From: Diphasiastrum complanatum
Lineage: Eukaryota > Streptophyta > Lycopodiopsida > Lycopodiales > Lycopodiaceae
Assembly: GCA_029204225.1 (NCBI GenBank)
Contig: CM055113.1
Location: 14,134,406 to 14,198,405, forward strand
Direction of reading: 5' to 3'
Length of the DNA: 64,000 bases
Under the pieces are notes generated by a model. It was not told the origin of the DNA, did no database searches, and worked only from the letters and a program-made list of their open reading frames with translations. Positions 22,186 to 32,552 of the stretch are shown one piece after another. Position 1 is the stretch's first letter, and every line of letters begins with the position of its first letter. The position numbers were made by a program, and so were the translations under genes.

Positions 22186-23242
22186 TGTTGGATTTACTCC
22201 TCCTACTCTCCTAAATCCCAATTTTAATCTGCCTCCATTCATACTGCATATTTTTCTAACGTTGTCACGCAATCTGCATTTTTTACACGCAAATTCGCAC
22301 AGACAAAGAAAAGACGAATGAATCGCAACACTGTGTTCTTACACAGGTCATGGTGACAGGCGAAAAGGGGACACTATCTTACTGAATGCCAAAGGTGCCC
22401 TAACAGATAAGGCGCCCTATAAATCTTATCCTAAGGCCATTCGTACGAGTGACGCACTTTTGTGTCATCACCAACATTCACTTCAGTACTGGCTGACGTC
22501 GCACCCTTTTCACACTCACCCCATGTAGTTGCGCTAAGAAATTGGACAACGATTGCATCCACCCACGATCTCCTACAGACAGCACATCCACTCTGTACTT
22601 TTGCATCTGCACACCTGTAATATTATGTATATATATTGGATACCATCTGCGTATTCGATGATGATGAATTCTATGAAGCAAGATAAGTCTAAACTAAGTG
22701 AAGGAGGTTTCATTCCTCATTACAGACAGAAATAAGCTTTGTAGGGCACGCGGTTTTGTCCGCTACAGTCTTGTGCTCTACCACATTATTGACTTGTATA
22801 CTTGATATACTTAATCTGACACAGTTCATTTGTTCTGCATTTTAGATCTATCAATATTGCTATGCTTATACTTCATTCTGTCTGATCTTTCTTGTTGCTC
22901 TTTCTGGTAATAGATGATTGACTTTTAGTCTTGTCTTTCGCGAATAATCCGCGACTAATTATCAATCGAGCACAGTCTAGCTCTTCGCGAATCATTCGCG
23001 ACAGATAATTTGTCTTGCAATTCACGACAAATTATTCATCTAGCGCTTCATTCATTTAAATGTTTGGCTACTTGATCTAGAATGAATGTGATTTCTATCA
23101 CTAAAGTTCTGTTCATTCTTATAGGCGTAGTCATGCTTAGGGAGAGAGTCATTTAACTCATTCCGCTGTGCATGAACATTTTTTGTTCAAGTTCTTTTCT
23201 CGTTCGTGTTCGTCATTTATTCTTCTTCCCTCTCTCCCAACA
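22186..23242 (+). mobile_element. 5' LTR of a copia element (about 1057 bp)
   Basis: It starts TGTTGGA at 22186 and ends CCCAACA at 23242. A TATA box (TATAAAT, 22418-22424) lies about 230 bp in. It is followed directly by a primer-binding site and, 157 bp later, by a copia gag start. The 3' half contains repeated TTCGCGA motifs. The right edge is secure because of the PBS; the left edge is inferred from the TG start. Confidence 0.6.
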
Positions 23243-23254
23243 TGGTATCACATC
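23243..23254 (+). promoter_or_regulatory. Primer-binding site (initiator Met tRNA type)
   Basis: TGGTATCACATC differs from the canonical TGGTATCAGAGC at two positions and abuts the CAACA end of the LTR with no spacer. Confidence 0.65.
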
Positions 23255-23399
23255 AATCTTTATAGCTTGATTAGCTCCCACATTACAAGACTCTACTAGC
23301 CGATAGAGTAATTGTTTTCTTGTTTTGTATTTTTCAGTATCAGATTTTCATACTTAAGTCACTGATAGTTTCTCCTATCACGTAGACTAATTCTTCCAC

Positions 23400-23582
23400 A
23401 TGGATTCCCAAGGGAAAGCCAGTCCTCTCATGGACAAGCTTGATGGAGCCAATTACCATCTGTGGAAATTTAAGATGAAGACTATACTAATGGCAAAAGA
23501 ATTGTACGACGTTGTTACAGGTGTAGAAGGGAAACCCAAAGCGAACGACATGACAATCGTCTGGAATTTCCAGAGATGGTAG
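23400..23582 (+). pseudogene. Copia gag N-terminal fragment
   Basis: It opens MDSQGKASPLMDKLDG and continues NYHLWKFKMKTILMAKELYD, the hallmark start of a Ty1/copia Gag (a nucleic-acid-binding capsid precursor). The frame is lost after VWNFQRW. Only about 60 of the expected 250-300 residues remain before a minus-strand LTR element begins (PBS at 23763). Confidence 0.8.
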
Positions 23583-23774
23583 TTACTCCCATCAAGTTTG
23601 CCGATAAGAGAAAAACTAGAAGACGTATCCACTCTGGTTGAGTGAGATCATTGGTAGAAACAACGATTTTAAAATATTGTCAGTTGAGCGCTTGCTAGAA
23701 CAATGTCTTGATAGAAACAAGACTTGATAATCTGCAATGAAATGTAGATTACTGAACTGCCCGCTCTGATACCA

Positions 23775-24170
23775 TGTCAAAAATTAGTGAGAATGAGTGG
23801 AAGCTGATGAGCGAGCTTGGTGTAGGATCAGAAGCACTACAAACAACAGCAAAATATTTAAATTGAATGATTTAGACAAATGCACAATGAAACGATACAA
23901 TAGTGGGACTAAAAATTTGCACTCTGATTAATATCAAACAGTGAGTACAATGCTTGAAGTGATAACTTCAGCTTATAGTCGTTGAGCGTGATAATGCTGA
24001 TTATAGAAACTCGAATAATCAGAAAAAGTTTTCTAATGAAGATTCTAGGATTGATATCCTACAAAAAATATCTACAACTACCTTTTGTTATAGTTATTAC
24101 AACTGCCTCATTAAAGTTAATGCATGTACAAAGTGGGCGGACTGTCAACGTGAAGTCGTTGGGTCAGACA
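23775..24170 (-). mobile_element. 5' LTR of a minus-strand copia-like element, with PBS at 23763-23774
   Basis: Read on the minus strand, the LTR ends TTTTTGACA at 23775, followed directly by a perfect 12-base TGGTATCAGAGC (23774-23763). The proposed start TGTCTGACC at 24170 gives inverted TGTC/GACA termini. Its internal region is reduced to under 200 bp before the gag fragment of the neighbouring plus-strand element. The left edge and PBS are secure; the right edge is inferred. Confidence 0.6.
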
Positions 24171-24829
24171 ATATCAAAATTTAAAAGTATCGAAAAATAC
24201 ACAATAACTCAAAAATATACACTAACTTGAAAAATATAGAATTTTTTGAGTCGATCTGGTATCAAAAAATTCTAGAAAATTTGATGTTGAATTTTTCGAT
24301 CCTTTGCTCAAAAAATCGAGCCGTCTATTTCTGGTTTTTCAAGATGATCATTGATGAGTGGATTTGAGGCTGAGCATCGAATTCCAACAGAGTTGTCTCT
24401 CCATAGACTTCACATGCTTCTTCATAAATTTGAAGATAGCATGCTGGATTGGTAGTACCATCATACCGTGGTAGATCAAGTCTAGGAGCTCATCAATTAT
24501 GTGGAATAGCTCCTGGTAATGGTACAACATAGGCTAGGGGATTTGGGATCCTTTGGGATCCTAGTGCCTCAGGTGGTATTGGATTCTCTTGAGGTTGGTT
24601 TGGATTATTGGCAGTCATGTGAACTGCTCTTGGAGATTTCGAAGTTGGGGATGGCTAGTTCACGGTTCCTGATCTCCAAGCGAACTCTCTTCCTCTCGAG
24701 ATCCTAGATCTAGTCTTTCGACCTGATCTTAGTTGCATCGAAACAAAAGATCTTCTCTAAGTTCGTAGCTTGGGAACCTTTCATGTTTGGGAATGTGACA
24801 AGGCTTCTTTAATTCGAGAATTCAAGATC

Positions 24830-25450
24830 TATGCCCTAGGAATGAGAATGTGGGAATATGGGAATGCGGGAACGTGAGCTTGGGAGAATGAAATTGGGGA
24901 ATGTGATCTAGGAACGTGGATTCGGGAATTAACTGGGGACTCAGCAAGCTGGATATTGGGGAATTAGGAATGGGGAATGTGGAAATGGATCTTAGATCTG
25001 GGAATCAGATCTTGGGAATGCGATGGTAAGATTTGGGAAAGGTAGGTGATTGGGAATGTAAGTCTGTAACCAAATGAATATGAAAAATTGAGAACGTGGG
25101 AACAAGGTGAGTGGATATTGGGAATTTGGGTCAAATGAGTTGGAAAATGAACGAACTCGGAAATATGGGAAGTCTAGGTGAGTGATAGAGGGTTGGGGAA
25201 TGTAGATCTAGTCAAAAATCTACGAATATGGGATTTGGAAATTGTGGGGTCTGGGGATTGTGGGATTTGGGAAATGTGGGATTTGGGGAATGTGGGATTT
25301 GGGAGTATGGGTGGATATGAGTTGGAGAATGCAAGAAGAATGGCGAATGTCGGGTGAATGTCGATTTGGGAAATACAAAAGGTTGGGGATGGAAAGTGAA
25401 TGAGAAGAAATGATATGGGATTGTAGATAGAAGTGGGGAATGCATATCTA
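24830..25450 (+). repeat. Degenerate GGGAATG-rich minisatellite-like tract
   Basis: TGGGAATG, GGGATTTGGG and close variants recur dozens of times at irregular 8-20-bp spacing, giving a strongly purine-biased plus strand. The clearest stretch is 25225-25310, where TGTGGGATTTGGG repeats several times. The open frames on the opposite strand are Pro/Ser/Phe-rich by-products of this composition. Confidence 0.7.
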
Positions 25451-26386
25451 GGAATGTAACTTGATGAAATTAAAAAGTCTAATGGTGAGAGATAAGTTGG
25501 CAGTTTAGATTCTCCAATTTGGCCAGTGATAAAGGTTGGATGGTGAGGTTAAATACCAACTAGAGAGCCTGGATGGTCAATTTTAAAATCCTGGGGTGAT
25601 TTTGGGATTGTAAGATGTTGGGAGTGAAAAATGAAAAGATCGGAAGATCCCTTGGGATATCAGGTTTGCCCTCTTGGAGATTGAAAGATCTATTAGTTCT
25701 CTCAAAACTGAAAGTGGCGAGTCTAGATGTTGAAAATTGAAGCCTGTAGGTCCAAAATAATAATTTTGGGATTTTGCAATTTTCTGGCTGATGTTGTGGG
25801 TGTCTTGGCTCACTTGACTCAAGTTAAGCTCTTCTTGAGTGGGGAATGCAACTTGCAAATAGGTGAACCAAGATCTTGAGAGACCAGTGAGAAATGACAC
25901 TTTGGGATTGTCCATCTCTCAATCCCAATTGGCAGGTTGGTACAAATCTGGGAGAGTACAAATCCGAACTTTGACTTGCATTTGGGAAATGATTTGATGG
26001 ATTTTGTACTCCCCTTGAGTACAGTAAGTAAAACTCAAGTGAAACTAAGCACTTGTAGGTAGGGGAGGTCAAAAGTATTGTTGAGATCCCATAAAGTGCA
26101 AAATCAAGATTTTTACACTTTCCAATGTAGAATGATGGATTTTTTGGATCTAGGCTCATTGCCCATTGGGCAGTGTACTGGCCTTAGTGAGATCTCTCAA
26201 TGAAGGAGGCAAGCGAGAATTGATTCTAAGTTGGCTTTTGGGTTGGTTGGGATTCTAGTTTCCCTAAGTCTGAATGGTTAGACTTGTTGCATTTTCTAAG
26301 TTGGATTTTCAGTGAGTTCATGATAGATGAATGTTAGACTTAAGCATGTCTTGGGAAAATCGCTCAAGTCCCAGCTCCCTTTGAGG

Positions 26387-27169
26387 GGGCCTTGGCATTT
26401 TGTGAGTAAATTTTTGCGAGTTTTGCGAGTTTCTTTTTTGCCATCATTCAACAAAAGATAGCACATGGTGTGCCACCTTTTTCATGCTACTACTTCAATG
26501 TTATTATTAAAAATGTGGTTTGGTACATAGTTAAAATCCCACAACGTAAAAAAAAAATCAAATTAATGTTTTTTTTCCAGCGAGACGCTTGGCACGCCGG
26601 CATGCTACGTTTGGAGGCTGCAAAAAAAATGTCTCATTTCATATATCACGCAGGCATGCTATATTTAAAAGTTGCAAATCTTTTTTTTTAGTTGTTTTAC
26701 TTAGCACGTCAGCTTACTATGTTTGGAGGTTGTAATAAATATTCTGAAATAACTTTTTTACTCAGAATTTTGTTCCCAAATGTGTCAAAATAGCTTTTCT
26801 ATTTTATAATTTACTCGTCCACATTGGCATGCTAGTCGAATCAACTCCAAAAAAAAAATTATTTTTTCAAAAAGTTCTTCAAAAAAAACTTCATTTTTTG
26901 AAAATAAAAAAATCTGAAGGTTAGCATGTCGGCATGCTAACTTATGCAACTTCAAGAACAGTTTATTTTAATAAAAGTAAACCTATATTTATAGAGTAAC
27001 AAAGTATTTTGTGATGGACCTACTTAGAATTTGATGGATAGTCAAATTTTTAAGTATGCATCAAACCACAATTCTTGTTCTTAAAAAGAGTAGCACACCA
27101 TGTGCTACCATTTTGGGGTGGAAGAAACTCGCAAAACTCGCAAAAAATTATTCACAGAATGTCAAAACC
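26387..27169. mobile_element. Mutator-like miniature element (783 bp, long TIRs, 9-10-bp duplication)
   Basis: The terminal inverted repeats are about 95 bp. They share TTTTTGCGAGTTTTGCGAGT and TAGCACATGGTGTGC with matching spacing. CCCTTTGAGG is present at 26377-26386 and again at 27170-27179, a direct repeat compatible with the 9-bp duplication made by Mutator-like transposases; the G/C-run ends make the exact edge ambiguous by a base. The core repeats GGCATGCTA-containing phrases and has no transposase, so the element would be non-autonomous. Confidence 0.8.
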
Positions 27170-27179
27170 CCCTTTGAGG

Positions 27180-27400
27180 CATCGGCTCAACAAATACATT
27201 GTTGTCCTTCTAGAAAATCCATCAATAAAAGTAATAAAATACTTGGCATCTTTCAATGAAGGATTATGCATTGGGCCACATATGTTTGAATGTACAATAT
27301 CTAACAGATCTCTAGCAACATGTTGTTGACTTGATCTAAAGGGTTTCATTGCTTGCTTTCGACTATAGAATCTTGATAGATAGGCAATTTGACCTTCCCA
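27180..27400 (-). pseudogene. Copia integrase N-terminal fragment
   Basis: Read on the minus strand: SRKQAMKPFRSSQQ followed by LLDIVHSNICGPM and AKYFITFIDGFSRR. This is the typical junction of the pre-integrase zinc region and integrase core of Ty1/copia. HSN replaces the usual HSD, so the first catalytic Asp appears lost. It is cut on the left by the Mutator-like element at 27169. Confidence 0.75.
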
Positions 27401-30400
27401 TCTGGATAATCGAGATCAAGCACAATGGATAGTCTCAAGGCTGAAAAAATACTACTCAACTTTTAAGTCTCACATTATTTAGAAAAGAAGAAGAAAAAAA
27501 TAAATCAAAGGAAATAGCGGTGGCCGAAAGCAACTCATAGAAAGAGAATGTGAGACTAGTCGTTGGAAAAGTACTCTTCCGGTCATTGGAAGCTCAAACG
27601 CGTGAGCATTCGATGTAAGTCGTAAATGTGGCATCTGCAGATGCTTGAAGGATCGGTCTAATTGAGATCTCAAATGAGATACACGTGATAGAAATTGGAC
27701 AGCGGGAGCCGATTCAGATAGCATACTCGTAAGGTATGATCGACAACCTATGGTGGGAGGAAGACCGAGGAGGAGACTTTGGGAAGGGTTAGAACTTAGG
27801 ATGTGTGCCACTGACTAGTCACTGGGTCCCCAGGGGGCTGACCACCTCCCTTTCTATTTCTGACCTTTCAACGCGCTTGACCTCTCATGTCACATGCCTA
27901 GAGGCTAGGCTCGCTTGGTCCCATGCTTTTGGCACTTATCCGATACAATGTGCGGTGCCTTACCTCTCAAAATGAATGGTGCGAGTGAAAGCTATCAACC
28001 ATTTCTTAAAATTGCCTTTCATTTGAATTGCAGGCCGAAAATTTGCCTTTCCTCCTAAAGCTTCATAATGCCAACAGTCACAACCCGCCCACCTTTCACT
28101 TCACTTCCAACAAGTGTATCATTTTTATTTTTAAATTCAATCGCAGCGGGGTGTATGCATAGAGTTGTTGACCGCAACTTGTATATATGCTTGTATAAAA
28201 CCTACCATTAGTTGTTTAACACATTGCAAAAAAAAAAAAAAAACTTCCAAATGCTGAAAAGGTTAGATTCCCACTCTAATTTGGAATATCATTTTCCATA
28301 TAGTGAGCATTGGTGAGTTGCCCATTCAACATCCCACGCCAAGTGAGATATCTCACTTTAAGAGTGAGATTTTTACTTGTGAGAGAGTTCTGAGCCAAGA
28401 GAGTAGAACTTTGTACATTAACACTGGCCGTTGGATGGCCTATACGCATCTCAAACCAAGGTGTGAGAGAGGGCCCACATCCATCCAAGATTGGAGATCG
28501 ATGGACGAGTGTGGGGCCTTGCATGTATCCTCCATCACGATTGGAAATACATTATTCCCTCAAATTTCAACACCTACTTGGAACACGGACTTTTGGATAG
28601 GCCACACTACCAAGTGCCCATGCCCTCCTCTTGGGTCTCACATAGTTTTTCTTTCTCCAACCTTGAAGATTCTTTGAGTTTTAAATAACTTTGATATAAG
28701 TTTTTGTTATAATTTTATTTAAGCTTTAAATGAAGATGATTGAAAAAAATTAATCATTTAATTTAAAAACCATTACTTCATATGCTTGTTTTTTTACTTA
28801 GAGATTCACAACTCTACTTAGACCATGCAAAGATTTAGATAGGGCACTTGGACTTTTCAAAGATATATTACATGGATTTTCTCATATAAGTTAGAAGGTG
28901 TGACTAAATCAAAGGCCATGCTATATTTCAAGCTCTACAAGTTATTGTGTGAGAAAAATCTTTCTTGACATTAAGCAAAGGAAGACCCAAGGACTCGCGC
29001 CTTACTCCAAGGTCGGGCCTTCCCTCGGTGAGTAAGTCCACATGAACATTCTAATAGAATGTTTGATTGAATCAACATGCCTTGGTCGTAGGACTTGAGC
29101 ATTGGTTGAAACGGAGCCTACACAAAATGGAAGGGACTTAGATCAAATGATGCACTATGTTTTGATTCATTCCCCTTTTCCTTGCCCTTCACGACCTTTT
29201 CTCCTTCTATTTGAAGAGTATCATTTTTTGCTTTTGGCGAACTCAAGGGGAGACTGACTTTCATGCCAAAATTCAAAAAGAAAATTGGGTTAGATGAAAG
29301 TCATATACATTGTTTGTGGTGGAGGCTTTTACTCCACAATGAGGAGTTTGCACTCTTTAGAAACAATTTGCAAGAAAAGGTGATTGTGTATAGAATTTGC
29401 AAGTAAATGGATAATGTTGTGCTAATGACAGTTGCCACATGAAGAAAAATATGAAAGAGATTACATTTTGATTCTTGTACTTGAGAAATAGAAGAAAATT
29501 TCTTGTTTCTCCCATCTTTGGTGCAAGGTTCTACAAGATAGAGCACTATGGGATGGAACTAGATGCTTGGTTGTCACAATTGCCTCCATGTAGTCCTAGA
29601 GTTTCATCACGTGCAACTACCTCCATGGCTGGACTTTTATCTCAGGAGACTACTTATAGGCCTTGACGTTTATTCTTGCACCGTGAGAGTCCAATTTATG
29701 CAAGAATAATATGCATTGTGATAGCTATGCTTTTGAGGAATGGACATGTCTCTTAAGACCACTTCAAGATGGCATTTAGCTCCATCCAATCATGTTCCAC
29801 GTCACATGATTGGTAGTGCTATGTAAAAAATTGACAACATTTTGAAAATGAAAGCCCATGTTAAATGTCATCAAAAGGCAAAAATAGAAACTTCTATTTG
29901 AAGGGCGGTGATAATCTTGAGAGTTGACACTCCGGGAAATTTTTGTTAAGTCCTTTTCATGAAAAACTTGAAAAATATGAACTAGGCATAAGATGTGTTG
30001 TTGTGGGCAAAAATAAGCTATTAGATTATTTGTAGTAATAATCTCAAAAAAGTCAATTGTTTTTTCCTAGATAAGTAAATTTTTTTTCCTATTTTAATAT
30101 ATCTATTTCAAATTAACTAATTGAAAATATGTGAATGTTTTTCGTGCAAGATAGAGAAATACATTTGCAAAGGCAAAATAAAATGAAGCTCCATGTGACA
30201 CTTGTTAACTTTACCAAAGATATCGTGTCTCAATTGCATATATGATTGTTAGTGTAAATACAATAAAAAATGAAAATTGCACGAGGTCAACTAGGGAAGT
30301 TGGCGTATCACAAATTATTTTCACCTAAGAAGTCTCGTCAAAATTGCGTGAATGATTTCTAGTATTAATATAATATAAAAGAAGATATTTGGGGGCAATG

Positions 30401-30408
30401 TCAAACAT
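27401..30408. other. No gene seen
   Basis: Scattered short frames without domain similarity. A homopolymer A run lies at about 28228. The phrase TGAGATATCTCACTTTAAGAGTGAGAT (positions 28348-28373, shown here only as overlapping short inverted GAGAT/ATCTC motifs) could form a hairpin. No LTR edge or transposon end was recognised. Confidence 0.4.
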
Positions 30409-30528
30409 GAAGTTTTAAAATTGAGGAAAAGGGCAGTGTTATGTCCCATTTCAAGCCAATCGATAGTAGAAGTTTTAAAATTGAGGAAAAGGGAAGTGTT
30501 ATGTCCCGTTTCAAGCCAATCGATAGTA
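30409..30528 (+). repeat. Tandem duplication, 60 bp x 2
   Basis: Units 30409-30468 and 30469-30528 begin GAAGTTTTAAAATTGAGG and end CCAATCGATAGTA. They differ at two or three positions, so the duplication is fairly young. Confidence 0.9.
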
Positions 30529-31870
30529 GTGGTGGCCCTGCAAGATTCTACTTTAGCAACGGTGTGTCCTCTTTTAGGCCCCAAGCTTCATATTATTTTG
30601 TGAGGCACCACTTGGGGAGGCCATGTACTCTATTATAAATTTGAAGTATCACAACATTTACACTATATCTTTTCAATGTTAACGAGGCTGTTTTTTTTTT
30701 TTGCAAAACTTTAAGATTATATTTTCACAGATGTACAATCTTATCCAACTTTCCTATCACCTAGTCTCGCTCTTGCATATGAGGCTCTGTTATGAAGGAA
30801 TCCCTCTATGAGATTGTCAATAAATATACAATTATGATCATTATTATACAACAAAATTCATTTTATTGAAAGAATGTCCAAACTAGTTACAAGCCTATCA
30901 AAGATGCACCCTATTTTCTTATTGGCACGTCCCCGTCTGGCCACCACCTACTTAAATCCCCGATGCGTGTCCCCAGGTGCTCCGCTGGTGCTACCCTTCG
31001 CTTTGCCCGCCCTGCCCACCTTGTACGTGGCCTCCTCCTTGCTTGCTTGCCATGTGGCATGGGTCAGTTTATCCCATAATTCTCTGGAAGAAGTCAATGT
31101 GCTTGTATATATATTGAAAATGCATACTCCATAGCATGTATGCATGAGCGTCGCGACTGCTCATCATGCTCGGAAAAAATGCGATGCCCGTCAAATAAGG
31201 ATTCCCGGGAGTCACGAGGAATTGTTGCCCACCAAAAAAGGTGGTCCCGGGACCTCGCAGGACCACCCCACCTGGTGCTCCCGTCAAAAAGGTCGTCTTG
31301 GGCACACGTCCAGGCACTCGTGAGGAAGCAACGCATGCTGAAAAAGTGGTCTCCGGCCCAAGCGGATCCTGGAACCACGTGACCGGGAAAATTCTTCTTC
31401 CTTGCTGAGTCACTGAGTCACATGTCAATCGCTTAGTGGGTCGGGGCCAAAGATGTCGCGGTGCCAATAAGCTAATACCAAGATGCACCTGCACTCCTTA
31501 TCATTCCTGAAGATTTAGCACTTCTGTCCTTTTGTTGGACTTGGGAGTTGAATGTTTGTGTGGGTATGGCCCACATTTGAGGGCAGGGTTGACTGAAGCA
31601 GCCGCTATTTTGTGACTTTCTAGAAGTTCACAGCTATGAAAAGACCCTGCACTCAGAGAAAGAGCTGCAGCTGATCAGTGCTCATTGCTCAGGACACCCA
31701 AACAGCTTTAGTAAGAAGAGCTCATCAGCTTGCATGAAACCATTAGCTCATTTTGCAAACAGAATTACTGATTTCTAGGTGGGTTTCCTATGTGGGTTAT
31801 GATCAAGAGCTGATGCTTTTGCAGTATTGGGTGAGCAATTCAGCTTTCAGAAGAGAATTGGAGCTTAACC
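30529..31870. other. Upstream region of the 31871 gene, GC-rich in part
   Basis: From about 30890 to 31480 the sequence is clearly more GC-rich than its surroundings, with CCCGG and GGTCCCGGGAC motifs and a (CTTG)-like run. It contains no open frame with a recognisable domain. From about 31620 to 31870 it is purine-rich with GAGAAAGAGCTGCAGCTG-type phrases, consistent with a plant 5' leader. TATGAAAAG near 31635 is only a weak TATA candidate. Confidence 0.35.
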
Positions 31871-32389
31871 ATGGCAAGGTGGGCAGGCATGGTGGCTATG
31901 ACAGGAGGGACTGCAGGAGCTGGCTTGCTTTTGACTGTGGTCGGCTTCTGTGCTGTTCTCATGGTAGTGGGCATGTGTGCCAACCACCGCAGATCCAAAG
32001 GAAGCTCATGCAAGGTCCTGAATAGGGATTCTGACATGGATGATGTCTCACAGCGCTCACCTTGTTCCAAGAGCTCGGAAGACGAAAGATCACCCAAGAG
32101 TCACTCAAGCGGAGATGGAAGCAGCAAGAAGCTTTTGTCATTCTTCAAAAGGAGATTCGAGCAGGTTGATGAGATGGACTTGGCTGCTTATGCAGAGGCC
32201 TACAAGATGCAGGAAGAAGCCAATTGGGCTGCTTCTAGTGCAGTCTGGCAGCGCGCAATTATACTGGGTGAGAAATGCGAGCCACCTGCATTCTCCGGGC
32301 TTATCCTTTATGATGAATTTGGCAATAGAATCACAGAGTTTCCAGCAAAGTCACCCAGGCCTGGGTTATCCCTTCCAAGAACTTTTGAG
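31871..32389 (+). CDS. Plant-specific small membrane protein of unknown function, exon 1
   Basis: The start MARWAGMVAM lies in a strong plant start context (AACCATGGC). One hydrophobic segment at about residues 12-36 (GAGLLLTVVGFCAVLMVVGM) is followed by a basic Cys-containing stretch, then a long Ser/Lys/Asp-rich cytosolic-type region. The C-terminal block has VWQRAIILGEKCEPPAFSG and LILYDEFGNRI, then a Pro/Ser tail. I recognise the GEKCxxPxFSGxIxYD pattern from small plant proteins annotated only as transmembrane or hypothetical proteins; no biochemical role is known to me. The frame is clean over 173 codons in otherwise decayed DNA, which supports a real gene. Continuing without splicing gives a 222-aa protein ending at 32539; the spliced form below looks better. 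Confidence 0.75.
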
Positions 32390-32513
32390 GTGATACACAA
32401 AAGCCTTTCAAATGTAGATTTTACTGCTCTTTTACTTCTACAGATCTTCCACAGTCATCAATATCTAAATCCTAATTTGCTTTCTTGTATCTCCCTCTGG
32501 AAATCTCTGACAG

Positions 32514-32552
32514 GATGGTCCTTTGTGCAGGTATGCTGATATACTCAAGTAA
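32514..32552 (+). CDS. Probable exon 2 of the plant-specific membrane protein
   Basis: A phase-0 donor after ACTTTTGAG (32389|GTGATA) and a pyrimidine-rich acceptor ending CTGACAG (32513) define a 124-bp intron. Joining gives RTFEDGPLCRYADILK and a stop at 32550-32552, about 185 aa in total. The unspliced alternative reads through a hydrophobic, Leu/Ser-rich tail that looks like translated intron. Without transcripts the choice is inference. Confidence 0.5.
   Translation, partial: DGPLCRYADILK

Noticed and set aside
25212-26159. Several overlapping Pro/Ser/Phe-rich minus-strand frames
   Set aside because: They are translations of the GGGAATG-type low-complexity tract and its flank, with no domain.
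32390-32443. A 54-bp intron ending at TTCTACAG in the 31871 gene
   Set aside because: It is shorter than plant introns normally are; the 124-bp alternative uses a better-placed acceptor and gives a sensible end.
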